DNA from: Prorocentrum cordatum
Taxonomy: Eukaryota > Sar > Dinophyceae > Prorocentrales > Prorocentraceae
Direction: 5' to 3'
Length of the DNA: 64,000 nt
Assembly (NCBI GenBank): GCA_963575745.1
Contig: CAUYUJ010020615.1
Location: 843,236 to 907,235 of the forward strand
In this document: piece after piece, positions 23,660 to 35,369 of the stretch
How the letters are laid out: the number at the start of each line of letters is the position of its first letter
How positions within the stretch are numbered: position 1 is the stretch's first letter
Notes under the pieces: model-generated
What the model saw: only the letters and a program-made list of their open reading frames with translations
Told to the model about the DNA's origin: nothing
Database searches by the model: none
Position numbers and translations under genes: made by a program

Positions 23660-23830
23660 TAGTTACCGATCGGCCCTGGGTGATCTTCGGCCGTTTTCGG
23701 CGGTCTTCTGACGGTCTTTGGCGGTTTTCGGCGGTCCTTGGCAGTTTTCTGACCGTCTGGCGGCCTTCGGTGTTCCTCGGCGGTTTGCGGCGGTCTTCGA
23801 CAATTTCCGACGGACTTCGGACGATAAAGC
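23660..23830. repeat. CGGCGGTCTTCG-like minisatellite
   Basis: Degenerate 11-12-bp units of the type GGCGGTTTTCGGCGGTCTT repeat about thirteen times. Confidence 0.75.
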
Positions 23831-25020
23831 TGGATGGCTGCGTTCAACAAGGGGTTAATGATCGAACGTCGAGGACAAGGTAAGATGAGACGACGCTTCA
23901 AGAACGGTCGACAGGACGATCCTCCTGGCACCTGCCCAAGGCTTCCCAGGACAAGGGAATTCCGGGATGGTTTGTTTCGACCAGGCGTGGCGGAAAGGTG
24001 CAGCATCTGGTTCCTCGCACGCACCACGACGAGAGCCGACAGCGAGGATGGGAAGGAAGGGAGGGCATGGCACATGTCGATATGGGAATCACCGCGGCCT
24101 TCCAACTGGAGCAGCTACGGGGGTTGGATAAAGCACTTGAGATATTACCGAGGTCAATCATGTGAACACAACGTATCTCCTGGAAATATGAAGAAGGGCG
24201 CTCCCTGGAAATAAGGAGGGAGTGTGCTGCTCAATCGAAGCGCTCTCAATCGCAACCCTTCATGCTGTTGGTGCTGCTAGCGTTGCTGCCGCCGCTGCTG
24301 CTGCTGTTGCTGCTGCTAGCCCTCCCCCTCCCTCCTCGTCATCTTCTACCCCAAGCCCCTCTCCAACCAACTCCAAGCGGTCATTTTCCTGCTCCTCCTG
24401 CTCCTCCTCAGCCGTCTCTTTCCGCGTCCTCACCCTTTTCGTCCTCTGCCCCCAACGCCGCTTCATCCATCCCACTCCTCCTCCTCCTCCTCCTTGTGCA
24501 CTGGCACTTCGCCGTCGCACCACCAGACGTGTCGGTGGGGTGGGGCAAGCGTTACGCCCCAATCTTTCCCACCACCTTTGAACACACGGATCGGGAGCGT
24601 TTTTTTGTCTCAAGCGTTGCTCTTGTACTCGCGCCACACAAATTCGTCCCACACGCCTCCAATAGCTACGCGGAAAGCTGGTGGGTCTCAAAATGTGACT
24701 ACCGCCAGAAAGCACCGCGTGCACTCGCCTCAAAGGTGTCGAACGGTTGTAACTGCTGGAAAGCAGCCTGTTTTCAAAATTGGGCTCTCGCTTGAAAACT
24801 CGTCAGGTCTTGCGACTGACAGTTGCACACAAACTGCTACAATCACACAGATGAAGGCTGCTCCACTTCAACATGTGGCGTGCTCTGGTGACCTCTCATT
24901 AATCGGGTTTCGCCTACTCGTTCAATGTCCGCTACGGCCGCAATGCAAGCACTGCTCAGTACTCCCTATCATGTACTCTGTTCTCAATTTACTACTGTTC
25001 AGCATTGTTATCACTCTCTC
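23831..25020. other. no gene seen
   Basis: A short CTG-rich run lies at 24,284-24,318 and CTC triplets at 24,476-24,494. No exon recognised. Confidence 0.35.
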
Positions 25021-25394
25021 TCACTAGATATGCCTCTCTCTCTCTCTCTCTCTCTACTCTGCCTCTATCTCTATCTCTCCCTCTCTCTCTCTCGCTCCTT
25101 CTCTTTCTCACCCTGTCAGCGGTTTCACAGCTCAGTGTGTGTATATATGTACATATTCATGTATGGTTGCACATATGGAATCCCTCTCTCTATACTGTCT
25201 CTCTCTCTATCTCTCCCCCCTGTCGCTCTCTCTCCCTCGACGTGTTCTTGTCTCGATCACTCTCTCTGTCTCTCTAAACTTATACTCTCTCGATCCTCTC
25301 GCCCCTTCTCTCCTCCATGCACTAAGGTTTAAGCATTGTCTAGCATCGTTGCTCGATATGGGCTCTCCTCTCTCTCTCTCTCTTTCTCGCTCTC

Positions 25395-25439
<45 letters not shown>

Positions 25440-25445
25440 GTCATG
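25020..25445. repeat. (CT)n-rich region
   Basis: CT dinucleotide runs at 25,034-25,095, 25,185-25,275 and 25,370-25,438 are broken by short unique text. The frames give Ser/Leu runs only. Confidence 0.85.
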
Positions 25446-25794
25446 TTTCCACTCTCTGATATGTGCTGTCGTGTGTGCGAAATGACCTGGATACTTGTCC
25501 GTGCCCTCGCCCAAGAACCTGGAACGGAGGAGCCAAAAACCCAGGAACCTAACAGCCTACCGAAATCGGCCCAGCATTTTCAAACACGCCCTTAAATACC
25601 GAAGAATGCGGAAACCAAGAGCCCCGCCGCACAGATGTACTACATCCCCGGACACCAAGGATGGCCAGCTTTCGCCCAAGTGCTGCTTCAATATCCGTGG
25701 GAGGACTCCTTCAGTGCAAGCTTGCACTGGTTGGGGAACTACGCGGATGGAGGCCAGCCTGCAACGCACAGCGTGGTTCCAGCGATGGGGCGGA

Positions 25795-26025
25795 GGCCCC
25801 GAGGAGAGGAGAAGAAGGGGGAGGAGGAGAAGCAGGAGGAGGAGGAGCAGGAGGATGAGGAGGGAGGAGGAGGAGGAGGAGGAGGAGGACGAGAAGGAGG
25901 AGGAGGAGGAGGAGAAGGAGCAGGAGGAGGACGGGGAGGAGAAGGAGGAGGAGGAGGAGGACAAGGAGGAGGAGGAGGAGGAGGAGGAGAAGGAAGAGGA
26001 GGAGGAGGAGGAACATAAGAGAGAA
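25795..26025. repeat. GGA purine tract
   Basis: Near-pure GGA/GAA triplets on the plus strand. Confidence 0.85.
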
Positions 26026-26204
26026 AGAGGGGGATCAGCTAGGTGCGCTCGCGTCATATCTGACGTCCTACCCATCCCTCCCAACCCTTATCATGGCGTA
26101 GATCTCCTCTCTATTCGCACAATCGGATGTCGCAACATGGCGTAGCATTACATGGCATAGCATGCTGTTGAAGATCAACGCGTAGTTTGAGATAGCATGA
26201 CGTG

Positions 26205-26885
26205 GCGACGCCCCCAAGTTGGGGGGCTTCTGCGGCCCAAAAACCAACGAATCGACACATAATGTGGATTCACTTCCGAAGGTTGTTTCGGGAGGCCATG
26301 TTCTAGATTTTGGGGCCGACTTGAAAGGACCGAACACCATGCCGTGGCATGGCACTGGAAGTAATGACGCCAGCGCTGCAGCGGGAGCACGATTCGGGAC
26401 GAGCGGAAGCGCAGAGATGAGGCCAGCGCTGCAGCTGGAGCATGATTCGGAACGAGCGGTAGCTCGACAATGAGGCCAGAGCTTCAGCGAGAGCAGAATT
26501 TTGTAAATAAAAAAAAACACCCAGCGCGGCAACGTGAACATGAGGACGCGTAGCCTGACATAGCATGGCGCGGCGACGCCCAAAACTGGGGGGAGCTTCT
26601 GCGGACCAAAAAACCAACGCATCGACACAGAATGTGGAATCACTTCCGATGTCTTTTCCGGGAGGCCATGTTCTAGATGTTGGGGCCGACTTGAAAGGAC
26701 CGACAACCATGCCGTGGCATGGCGCTGGAAATGATGACGCCAGCGCTACAGCGGGAACACGATTCGGACCGAGCGGACGCGCAGAGATGCGGCCAGCGCT
26801 GCAGCGCGAGCACGATCCGTAATGAGCGGTAACCCCGAAATGAGGCCAGTGCTTCAGCGAGAGCAGCATTTCGAAACAAAAATCC
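26205..26885. repeat. two ~360-bp direct repeats
   Basis: The block with CCAACG(A/C)ATCGACACA, GGGAGGCCATGTTCTAGAT and ATGCCGTGGCATGG occurs at about 26,211-26,520 and again at 26,571-26,880. No coding value seen. Confidence 0.8.
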
Positions 26886-27004
26886 CAAGCGAAAACCCAA
26901 CTCCCGGGAATCCTGTGTAGAACAACCAATACGCGGAGGAAGGCCGGACATTTCACGGACGCCACCAGGGGAGAGCGGATAGTAGTACGTATTCACATTT
27001 TGTA

Positions 27005-27297
27005 ATTGCGGAAGAGAAGAAGGCCTCGAGGAGGAGGAGGAGGAGGAGGGAGGAGGAGGAGGAGGAGGAGGGGGGAAGGAGGACAAGGGAAAGGAGGAGG
27101 AGGAGGAGGAAGTGGAGGAGGAGGAGGAGAGGAGAGGACGAGGAGGAGGAGGAGGAGGAGGGAGAGGGAGGAGGAGGAGGAGGAGGAGAAGAGGAGGAAG
27201 AGGAGGAGGGAGGGAGGAGGAGGAGGAGGGAGGAGGAAGAGGAGGAGGAGAAGGAGGAGGACGAGAAGGAGGAAGAGGAGGGAGAGGAGGAAGACCA
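27005..27297. repeat. GGA purine tract
   Basis: Near-pure GGA, GGGA and GAA words on the plus strand. The reverse frames give Pro, Leu and Ser runs. Confidence 0.85.
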
Positions 27298-27310
27298 TTC
27301 GGGGTCCTTC

Positions 27311-27470
27311 TGACCCGGGTCAATGCAAACCTGGGTCAATCAGACCTTGCAAAATCCTGTAGAATCCTGCAAGATACTGCACCCAAGCCCGGGTCAATGC
27401 ACCCCTGGCCCTGCAGGATCTTGCGAGGTCCGTCGCTCTGACTGACCCCCGTTTGCATTGACCCCCGTCT
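27311..27470. mobile_element. foldback element with ~33-bp inverted ends
   Basis: The left arm has GGGTCAATGCAAAC at 27,317-27,330. The right arm has its inverse GTTTGCATTGACCC at 27,451-27,464, with flanking bases also complementary out to about 33 positions. The centre carries two copies of AATCCTG. Confidence 0.65.
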
Positions 27471-27689
27471 CGTGAGCCCCGAACAATGGCCCTCCCCCCT
27501 CCCGCTCTTGTTTCGAATCCTCCCCGCCACGGAGGGAACCGCAAAAAGACGACGTACACTCAGAGCCGTTACTGGAATGACGGTCCCGCGCATGTTTGTC
27601 GCGCACCGTGAAGCACGGAGAAAACTGGCCATCTTCATCCTCAAGCGCGCAGGAACATGAAACAGAGGGCGTAGAAGAGACCTGGGCAC

Positions 27690-27850
27690 GCTATAGGGCA
27701 GGCCTTCTCAGAAGGCGGTGGGGCTTCTCAGAAGCCCTCTGGCCTTTTCAGAAGCCGTCTGTGGCTTCGGAGAAGCCTCAGTAACATTCTCAGGCAATAA
27801 GATTCTCGAAAGGCCGGTGGCCTTCTGAGGCTTATGAAATTGCGCGCCCC
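27690..27850. mobile_element. MITE-like family, diverged copy
   Basis: GGCCTTCTCAGAAGGCGG, GGCTTCTCAGAAGCC and TTCGGAGAAGCC words as in the interior of the TCGGCGG family. The outer ends are not recognisable. Confidence 0.45.
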
Positions 27851-28675
27851 TTCTGCCTTCCCCTCTGGGTGCACATCCGAGGAGGGCGTAGAGACACCTC
27901 GGCGCGCTAAACTCCTGATGTCCATGCCGATCGTCCCTGGCAGATCGTAGGCAGCAGGACCTGCTAGGCGCGCCGGAAGAAGCTCAAACAGGGTGCGATC
28001 CATCATTGGATGCTTGCGAGCATGTGCGCGCATATAGTCACACTCGTACGATCCACAAACGGCTCGCGCAGGCATGCAAATTGGTGGTTGTGTGAAAAAC
28101 GCCGCGAAATCCTTCGTATTCCGTGCCGTGACATGCGTGCGAAGCCATGCGAAACACACGATATCCATTACAGCCCCATGTGCCCTAAATGTGTCCCACT
28201 GTGCCTGATATGAACGGGATCGGTGAGAGGGGTGTCTCGATCACGTCCCAGCTCACAACGGAATCGGTGGTGCATTGTCCCGATGGTGTCATGACGGTGT
28301 TCAAATTCTACTGCAATTCTGTCGTGATCGTGCCCTGATGGGTCCCCAACGGCGTCCCTGGTTGCTGAAAAGGACGCATCGGCAACTATACATGAAAGGT
28401 GCATAATGGGATTAGGGCGTACTACACAAAGCATATTGTCAGTGTGGATAATCATGATTGCCAGAACTTGTCATACTGGAAGAAGAGAATAATATGAAGA
28501 CCGACTTCAATTAACAAATTGTGTGCAAGGGTTTTGTATATATGTACACACCGATACGACCACCCTTCGGGCGATAAAGATGTTGTGTGGGGGAATTCAG
28601 CTTCCCGTGTGCTTTTGGGGTCGGACCGGATTCGGCGGAAACAAATTGTGCACCTCGGAGCACCTGTTCGGCACT
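27851..28675. other. no gene seen
   Basis: AT-richer than the surroundings. No exon or repeat family recognised. Confidence 0.35.
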
Positions 28676-28920
28676 AAATCTATCGACCTCTCTCTCTATC
28701 TACCTATCGATCTCACTTTCGATCTCCCTCTATCGATCTCACTATCTATCGATCTCGCAGTCGACCTCACTATCGATCTCACTATCGATTTGTCGATCCA
28801 TCGCACGATACATCTTACAATCAAGCCCACGGGACACCTCGGGACACCGCGCCACGGGACACCACGGGACACAACGGGACACCACGGGATACATGAGGAA
28901 CACATGCGAGCCACCGCCAG
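28676..28920. repeat. ATCGATCTCACT and CGGGACACCA minisatellites, block 1
   Basis: ATCGATCTCACT words at 28,680-28,800 are followed by GGGACACCACGGGACAC words to about 28,890. Confidence 0.85.
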
Positions 28921-28949
28921 CCAACTGGAGTGGAATCATTGGGCCCGGT

Positions 28950-29110
28950 GTCGCCTTAGCAACGGCGATTCATTCTTCTCGCCCGCCCACGCAGCTTCGC
29001 CTCGCCCGCACCCGAGACACGAACACGAAACAAATTCCCCGGATGGGGGGAGGCCCTCCGTTTCGTTGGGATCTCAACCCCCACCTCCGCGACATATTTT
29101 TATATACATG
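28950..29110. repeat. dispersed ~150-bp repeat, copy 1
   Basis: Begins CGCCTTAGCAACGGCG, contains CGCCCACGCAGCTTCGCC and GACACGAACACGAAAC, and ends in a CTCACCCCC-like run. It recurs at 30,060 and 32,325. Confidence 0.75.
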
Positions 29111-29404
29111 TGTGTATGTACAGATATAGATATGCGTATGTATAGATATAGATATGTGTATGTATTTGTATATGTGTGTATGTATAGACCTGTGTATGCA
29201 TATAAATGTATACTTATATATGAGTGTATGTACAGATAACAGATGCGTGTGGTCTCATCTGGAGTGGGTTATTCGTGGCCAGTGGTCTCTCCCGAATGGC
29301 CTCCTGTCTGGTCTTCTGCATGGTCTCCCGTCTGGTACATCGCATGCCTACAGGACCACCCTTCGGGTGAGAAGGAAGTTGTGTGTGGGGGGGGAGAGGG
29401 GGGG

Positions 29405-29990
29405 GCACCGACATCTGACTCAATCGATCTCACTGTCGATCGCACTCAACGGGACACCACCGGACACCACGGGCCACTACGGGACACCACGGGACACCGC
29501 GGGACACCTCTCGATCTCACGATCTCGGTCTCACTATCGATCTCACTCAACGGTACACCATAGGACACCACGGGACACCACATCGATCTCACTATCGATC
29601 TCACTATCGATCTCACTCAACGGTACACCAAGGGACACCTGTCGATCTCACTATCGATCTCACTTTTGGAAGACTACGGGACACCTCGGGGCACCACATC
29701 GATCCCAGTATCGATCTCACTCAACGGGACACCACGGGAGACCACGGGACACCTGTCGATCTCACTATCGATATCACTTTTTGGAACACCACGGGACGCC
29801 TCGGGGCACCACATCGATCTCACTATCGATCTCACTATCGATCTCATTCAACGGGACACCACGGGACACCACGGGACACCGCGGGACACCGCGAGCCACC
29901 GCTGGATGGACGGACGGACGGGCGGGTGGGGGAGAATCATTTGTCTTGACTTCGCCCTAGCAACGGCGGACATCACGGGACGCCTCGGGA
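29405..29990. repeat. ATCGATCTCACT and CGGGACACCA minisatellites, block 2
   Basis: Alternating blocks of the 12-bp word TATCGATCTCAC and the 10-11-bp word GGGACACCAC, each repeated many times. Confidence 0.9.
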
Positions 29991-30059
29991 CACCGCGGGA
30001 CACAGCGAGTCACTGCCAGACGGACGGACGAACGGACGGGGGAGAATCAGTTGTCTTGA

Positions 30060-30205
30060 CTTCGCCCTAGCAGGGGCGGGTTCATTCCTCTCGCGCGCCC
30101 ACGCAACTTCGCCTCGCCCGCACGCACGACACGAACGAAACGAAACGATTTCCCGGTTGGGGGTCTCCGTTCCACTGCGATCTCACCCCCCAATCTCCGA
30201 TAATC
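30060..30205. repeat. dispersed ~150-bp repeat, copy 2
   Basis: CGCCCTAGCAGGGGCG, CGCCCACGCAACTTCGCC, then ATTTCCCGGTTGGGGG and a CTCACCCCCC run, matching copy 1. Confidence 0.75.
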
Positions 30206-30445
30206 TCTCACACTACGGTCTCCCATATGGTCTGCCATATGGTCTCCCGGGTGATCTTCCGTGCGGTCTCCCGCATGGAATCTCCCGCATGGTCTCTGAA
30301 TGCGCAGTTGAAGGCAATGCTTCTTGTACTATGCAATCATGCTGTTTGGAGTCTTCCAGTCCTCGCCCTCCTCTTCCTCCTCTGCCCATCCTCGTACTCC
30401 TATCCTTTTTCTCCTCGTCCCCTCTTCCTCCTCGGGATGATCATC

Positions 30446-30645
30446 TCGGCGGCGAGCCTGGAGGGGAAGTGAGAAGGAGAAGGCCTTCTCAGAAGGCTCG
30501 AAAGTCCTCCGGCCTACGTAAGTTTTCCCTGAAGACACGGAAGACTTACCAGAAGACCAGAGGGCTTCTGAGAAGTCCCGCCGCGTTCTGAGAAGGCCGT
30601 GTCTATCTCACGTCCCCGCCTCGCTCGCCGCCGATTCTGGTTCGC
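30446..30645. mobile_element. MITE-like TIR element, copy 3
   Basis: Left TCGGCGGCGAGCCTGGAGG and GAAGGCCTTCTCAGAAGGC. Right TCTGAGAAGGCCGTGTC and CTCGCTCGCCGCCGA. The interior has AGGGCTTCTGAGAAGTCCC as in copy 2. Confidence 0.7.
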
Positions 30646-30774
30646 CGAGCCCTCCTCTCACACCACGCGCGAGGGGCGCACGCACCAGGCCCATCCGTGG
30701 AGAACTCCGTCGTGCTCCCCAGCCGTGGCGCACCCCTGGCCGAGAGCGTGACGGAGTCGCTCGCCTCTGGGGGG

Positions 30775-31135
30775 CACAGGGAGGAGGAGGAGGAGGAGGA
30801 GAAGGAGGAGAAGGAGGAGAAGGAGGAGGAGGAGGAGGAGGAGGGAGGAGGGAGGAGGAGGAAGGAGGAGGAAGGAGGATGAGGAGGAGGAGGAGGGAGG
30901 AGGGGGAGGAGGAGAGGGAGGAGGAGGAGGAGGGAGGAGGAGGAGGAGGAGGAGGAGGGGAGAGAGGAGGAGGAGGAGGAGGAGGGAGGAGGAGGGAGGA
31001 GGGAGGAAGAAGGAGGAGGAGGAGGAAGGAGGGAGGAGGATGAGGAGGAGGAGGATGGAGGGAGGAGGGGGAGGAGGAGGGGGAGAGGGAGGAGGAGGAG
31101 GAGGAGGAGGAGGAGGAGGAGAAGGAGGAGGGAGC
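30775..31135. repeat. GGA purine tract
   Basis: About 350 bp of GGA, GGGA and GAA words. All frames are homopolymeric. Confidence 0.9.
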
Positions 31136-31224
31136 GAGCAGGGTGAGCACAGGGAGCAGGAGGTGGCGAGCAGCAGAAGCAGCAGCAGGAGCCTTCTGAG
31201 GAGGAGGACCACCGATCAAGCCTT

Positions 31225-31400
31225 CATCGGCGGCGAGCGAGGGGGGGAGCGAGAAGGAGAAGGCCCTTTTCAGAAGGCGGCGGGGCTTCTCAGAAGCACT
31301 CGCGCCTTCTCAGAAGTTTTCTATGTCGACGGGGAAGGCTCAGAACACTTCTCAGAAGGCTTGGGGACTTCTGAGCCGTCTGAGAAGGGACTACAAGAGA
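31225..31400. mobile_element. MITE-like family, 5' portion (copy 4)
   Basis: TCGGCGGCGAGCGAGGGGGG and GAAGGAGAAGGCCC at the left. The interior has GGCTTCTCAGAAGC words. The right TIR is missing and the sequence runs into a CCAAGA repeat block. Confidence 0.6.
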
Positions 31401-31796
31401 GCCCCGAATCGCCGAACGATCGCTCCAAGACGCTCAAGAAAGCCCAAGAGGCCTCCAAGACGCCCAACGAGGACCCCAAGAGGACTCCCAAGAGGACCCC
31501 AAGAGGCCAAAATCATTGATTGTCCTCTGGTGTGTGAACGAGTTTGGCGTCCTCGCCTGTTCGGCTTCCCGCGGCTCCCAGACGGCCCTAGGGGCCCCCA
31601 AGACCGCTCCAAGACGGCCCAAGAAGCCTCCAAGGGGGCCCCTCAACTGCCCAAGAGGCCCCCAAGACAGCCGAAGAAGTGCCCAAAACGGCCCAAGAAG
31701 TGCCCAACACGGTCCCAAAATGGGCCCAAGAGAGGGAACTCGAACCGAAAATCCGAGCCGTCCGCTCCAAGAGACCCCCAGGAGGCCCCATGAGGA
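31400..31796. repeat. CCAAGA-GGCCC degenerate repeat (copy 3)
   Basis: CCAAGAGGCCTCCAAGA-type words repeat every 12-20 bp until abruptly replaced by the ATCGATCTCACT minisatellite at about 31,797. Confidence 0.65.
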
Positions 31797-32310
31797 TCTC
31801 ACTATCGATCTCACTATCGATCTCACTCAACGGGACACCACGGGACACCACGGGCCACTACGGGACACCACGGGACACCGCGGGACACCTCTCGATCTCA
31901 CTATCGGTCTCACTATCGATCTCAGTATCGATCTCACTCCACGGGACACCACGGGACACCACGGGACACCGCGGGACACCGCCGGACGGACGGAAAGGCG
32001 GGCGGGGGAGAATCATTTATCTCGGCTTCGCCCTAGCAACGGCGGACACCACGGGACACCACGGGACACCGCGGACACCGCGGGCGACCGCCGGACGGGC
32101 GGGCGGGGGAGAATCATTGGACACCACGGGACATCACGGGACACCACGGGACACCGGCGGGACACCGCGGGCCACCGGCCGCCGGAGGAGAATCATTTGG
32201 TCCGGCCGCGGTCGCGCCACAGGAGGATTTCGGGACACCAGCGGGACACAGGCGGGACACCGCGGGCCACCGGCCGACGGAGGAGAATCATTTGGTCCGG
32301 CCGCGGTCGC
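31797..32310. repeat. ATCGATCTCACT and CGGGACACCA minisatellites, block 3
   Basis: Same two words as blocks 1 and 2, in the same order and orientation. Confidence 0.9.
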
Positions 32311-32324
32311 GCCACATGAAGATT

Positions 32325-32480
32325 TCCTTTCGCCCGCCCACGCAGCTTCGCCTCGCCCGCACGCACGCACGCACGCACGGCACGCCCGACACGAACACGA
32401 AACCGAAATCGATTTCCCGGTAGGGGGGGTCTCCGTTTCACGTCGGACTCACCCCCCGACCTCCGACATATACCCATATG
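32325..32480. repeat. dispersed ~150-bp repeat, copy 3
   Basis: CGCCCACGCAGCTTCGCC, GACACGAACACGAAAC and ATTTCCCGGTAGGGGG in the same order as copies 1 and 2. Each copy lies next to a minisatellite block, which suggests one compound repeat. Confidence 0.75.
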
Positions 32481-33400
32481 TACACATACACAGACTTTGA
32501 AAATACGTATGCACAACTGGGTAATGTGTATCGTATATCTTCGCGACGACCCGATGAGACACCAATCGACGGGGCACAGATGCATCCGGCACCGTAACTG
32601 GCGGCGATTGAATCACTGAGATTTGGGGGTACACATGGTCGCAGGGGATAGGCACGAACCGAATCCAGCGTAGTCAAGGACACCCCGATCCCGAGAAACA
32701 ATGCGAAGGCGGCAACCAAAGAATTAATTGTACGTCTTGTAGTCGGCAGGGCTAAACGGAAAACACATGACGAACAGATGAGGCACTTACGCGCACCCTG
32801 TGCTGTGGTTACCGCGAGAAGCTGTAGCGCAACGGGGGAACCGCGGATAACGCGGAAGGATACGCGAGACGCACACGACCGAAAGGCAACAAGAAGAACC
32901 CAACCGCGGCGTGGTGGCCAGAGAGGCGGCAGTAGCACACACAGAAAAGCACAAGTGGACAACAGGCGGTGGCGGCAACTGGGGCAATCGCGGCACATGG
33001 GCCAAAGGGTCCAGAGGCTACGAAAGGTCAGTGGCGGCTATGGACGCCCGAAATGAGTACGGAAGAAATGGGTACGATACTCAACAAGAAATGCTGTCCA
33101 ACACCGACAGCGGCCGCTGTTGGAAAGGCGGCCTTCATCTAGTGGACAAGGTCCGCGTCGACACCGACAATAAATCCTGTTCAAAATGAGCAGACAATGC
33201 TCTAGGTCTTTGTACCCATCTTTCCGTACCCATTTCGATCGTCCTGGGCGGCAGCTAGCGCTGGCAGTGGCCAGTGGACGGCCGCAGGCTCCATCTACGC
33301 GCTCTCCCGTCCCTCCCTCCTCGTCCGCCCCCTGCGGCTGCTGCTGCTCCTCTTTTGATTCCTCCTCCTCCTATCCCGCGTACCCCTGAAGGGGGAATGT
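32481..33400. other. no gene seen
   Basis: Moderately balanced base composition. No exon recognised. Confidence 0.3.
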
Positions 33401-33401
33401 T

Positions 33402-33608
33402 AGTCGGCGGCGGGCCAGGGGGGCGGGTAGAAGAAAGGGCAGGCCCTCTCAGAAGGCTCGGAGACCCCCCGGCCTTCTGGGACGTTTTCTGAGCCCCCCC
33501 CGAAGCGACGGACAACTTCTCAGAAGGCGCGAAGGCTCCCGAGAAGCTCCGCCGCCTTCTGAGGAGGCATTCTCCTTCTCACGTTTCCCCCCCTCGCTCG
33601 CCGCCGGT
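33402..33608. mobile_element. MITE-like TIR element, copy 5
   Basis: Left TCGGCGGCGGGCCAGGGGG and GCCCTCTCAGAAGGCTCGG. Right GCCTTCTGAGGAGGCATTC and CTCGCTCGCCGCCG. The interior matches copy 2 (CAACTTCTCAGAAGGCGC). Confidence 0.7.
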
Positions 33609-33997
33609 CCAAGGGGGGCACCGGCTCCAAGGGGGAAGCGTCGACCCGGCATCTGCGATACATCGCCGATATCGGCCGCAGGAGAAAGAGCGAAGTCGCA
33701 CATCCCCGGGCGAGGCGGGCTATCGAGCTCGTACCCGTCGTTCGGAAGAGGTAGAGGTAGAAGCATGCATCAGGAAGGCGTCGGAGGAAGCTTGGGCTGC
33801 CGCTCGCCCCCCGAAAGGGAGGGAAACGGGAGGACCACTCCACTCTTGAATCAGGAAGGCGCCCCAAATAGAGCGACACTGGGGCATCCAAGAATACCTG
33901 CTTTCAACGACCGGCGATGATTGGCCATAGACGAGCGACCGGGGACCGATGCCTTCCCCTCTGCGCCTGTGGCCCTTTGAGGCATGTTTGCGATGGC

Positions 33998-34211
33998 CTG
34001 ACAACCGCGAACCTCCCCTTCCCGCGGCGCGCCTCCTCGAGGCCGTCTTCAGGCCCGTCCGGCCCGCCGTGTTCCTCGACGATGTCGCGGAACTCCCAGT
34101 CGTCTAGGAACATGACCTCTCCGCGGGGCCGGCCGAGGAGCCCACGCGGCGAGGCGCCCATCCCCCCAGCCCCTCTCAGCTGGGCGCCGACAGGAGGGGC
34201 GCTGCCCCCCC
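33998..34211 (-). CDS. internal exon of an unidentified gene
   Basis: A 214-nt minus-strand stretch opens after GTCTCAG| at 34,212 and closes at a GC donor, GTCAG|GCCATC, at 33,998. It reads about 71 residues with strong GC3 bias, including GRPRGEVMFLDDWEFRDIVEEHGG and an acidic/basic tail (EDGLEEARRGKGRFAVV). The first 2 nt complete a codon from an upstream exon and the last 2 nt begin another, so it must be internal. No domain is recognised. It lies downstream of the stop of the 35.9-43.4 kb gene and so probably belongs to another transcript. Confidence 0.45.
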
Positions 34212-34694
34212 CTGAGACGAAGCCAGGACGAGGATAACATCAAATCTGGTGAGGGTAGATCGTGTGATGGGGGACAAGGGTCCTGAAGGACCTGGGCCCA
34301 GTCCTGGGACGCTCGGGCGCGTCTGCGGGCTCCCGGGCAATCGGGTCCGGACAATTATTGTCTTCTCGTCTTGTCTTCCAACTCCGTCTCGGGCCGGACG
34401 AACGGTCAGCGAACCAGCTCACGCAGCTGGTTCTCCGGCGCCCCCCCCAGCGCCAGGAAACGCCAATGAATCAAGAGAAGGCGCCTGGGCGCCAGAACCA
34501 GCTTCATGCAGCAGCTTCAGGCTCGCCCCCTTCCCCTGCAGTCATCGTGCTACCATAAGGGAACGCGTGCCAAGGAACGGAGGCGTTTTTTTTGGCCACG
34601 GCGAGCCTCGGACACGAACAGTTGTCCATCCTAGATCTTAGGAGCGACCCGAATACCAGAGCCCCTCTTGAGCCCAAACCAGTGCTCATTTCGG

Positions 34695-34835
34695 CGTGGG
34701 GGTGGAGGGAGGGCGGAGGGTTTCTTAGAAGGAGGCTGCTTCTTAGAAGGCGCCGGCCTTACATCTATAGGTAAGGCCTGCGCCTTATAAGAGACAGGGG
34801 TGCTTCTAAGAAGCCCTCTCCCCTCCCCTCACCCG
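34695..34835. mobile_element. short foldback element related to the MITE-like family
   Basis: GGGTTTCTTAGAAGG and CTTCTTAGAAGGCGCC at the left are mirrored by GCTTCTAAGAAGCCC at the right. The centre is a hairpin, GGCCTTAC-(8 nt)-GTAAGGCC, at 34,755-34,778. Confidence 0.65.
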
Positions 34836-35369
34836 CCTCTGCGCGTGGCTGAGCTGATGGCGAAAGAGTCGTACCGGCGCCGCCCTCCACCCCCCCATAG
34901 GGCCGGTCGGCCCTGGGTGGGTTGATCAGCGATAAGCTTCCAAGCCACCCTCGCCCCTGGTCCCGCCGCCCTGGGCCACCCCCCTGTTTAGGCCCGCCGC
35001 GAGGCGACGGCAACATAACATGTCGAGCCGACGCTAGCAAAAGCGACCAACCATCGAGCCGACGCAACTGGGAAAGCCCCTGCAGGAGGGATGGGGGAGA
35101 GGAGGGGGAGGGAATGGGGGAGAAAGGAGAATGACGATAACATAACACAAGAGACATTGTTCGGGGAAGGGCTGGGCAGGGAGGGGGAGAGCGAGCAGGG
35201 ACAGAGGAGCGAGAGGAGAAGAATGAGGGAGAGAAAATGGAAGAGGCAAGAGGCAGGGAGGGCAAGGTGGAGGAGTGATCTCTCTCTCCCCCACACCGCC
35301 GCGCGAGCTCGTCAGCGACCTCGCAGGGCGGTGAGTCTCGCCGCGGGCGCCCCGCGCGCGTGCGAGCGC

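Noticed and set aside
29405-32310. CRISPR-like regular repeats
   Set aside because: The 10-12-bp words are tandem without unique spacers, and the context is eukaryotic.
33640-33835. Plus-strand Arg/Glu-rich frame (RRYRPQEKERSRTSPGEAGY)
   Set aside because: Only ~70 codons, no start, no clear splice sites. Composition alone is not enough.
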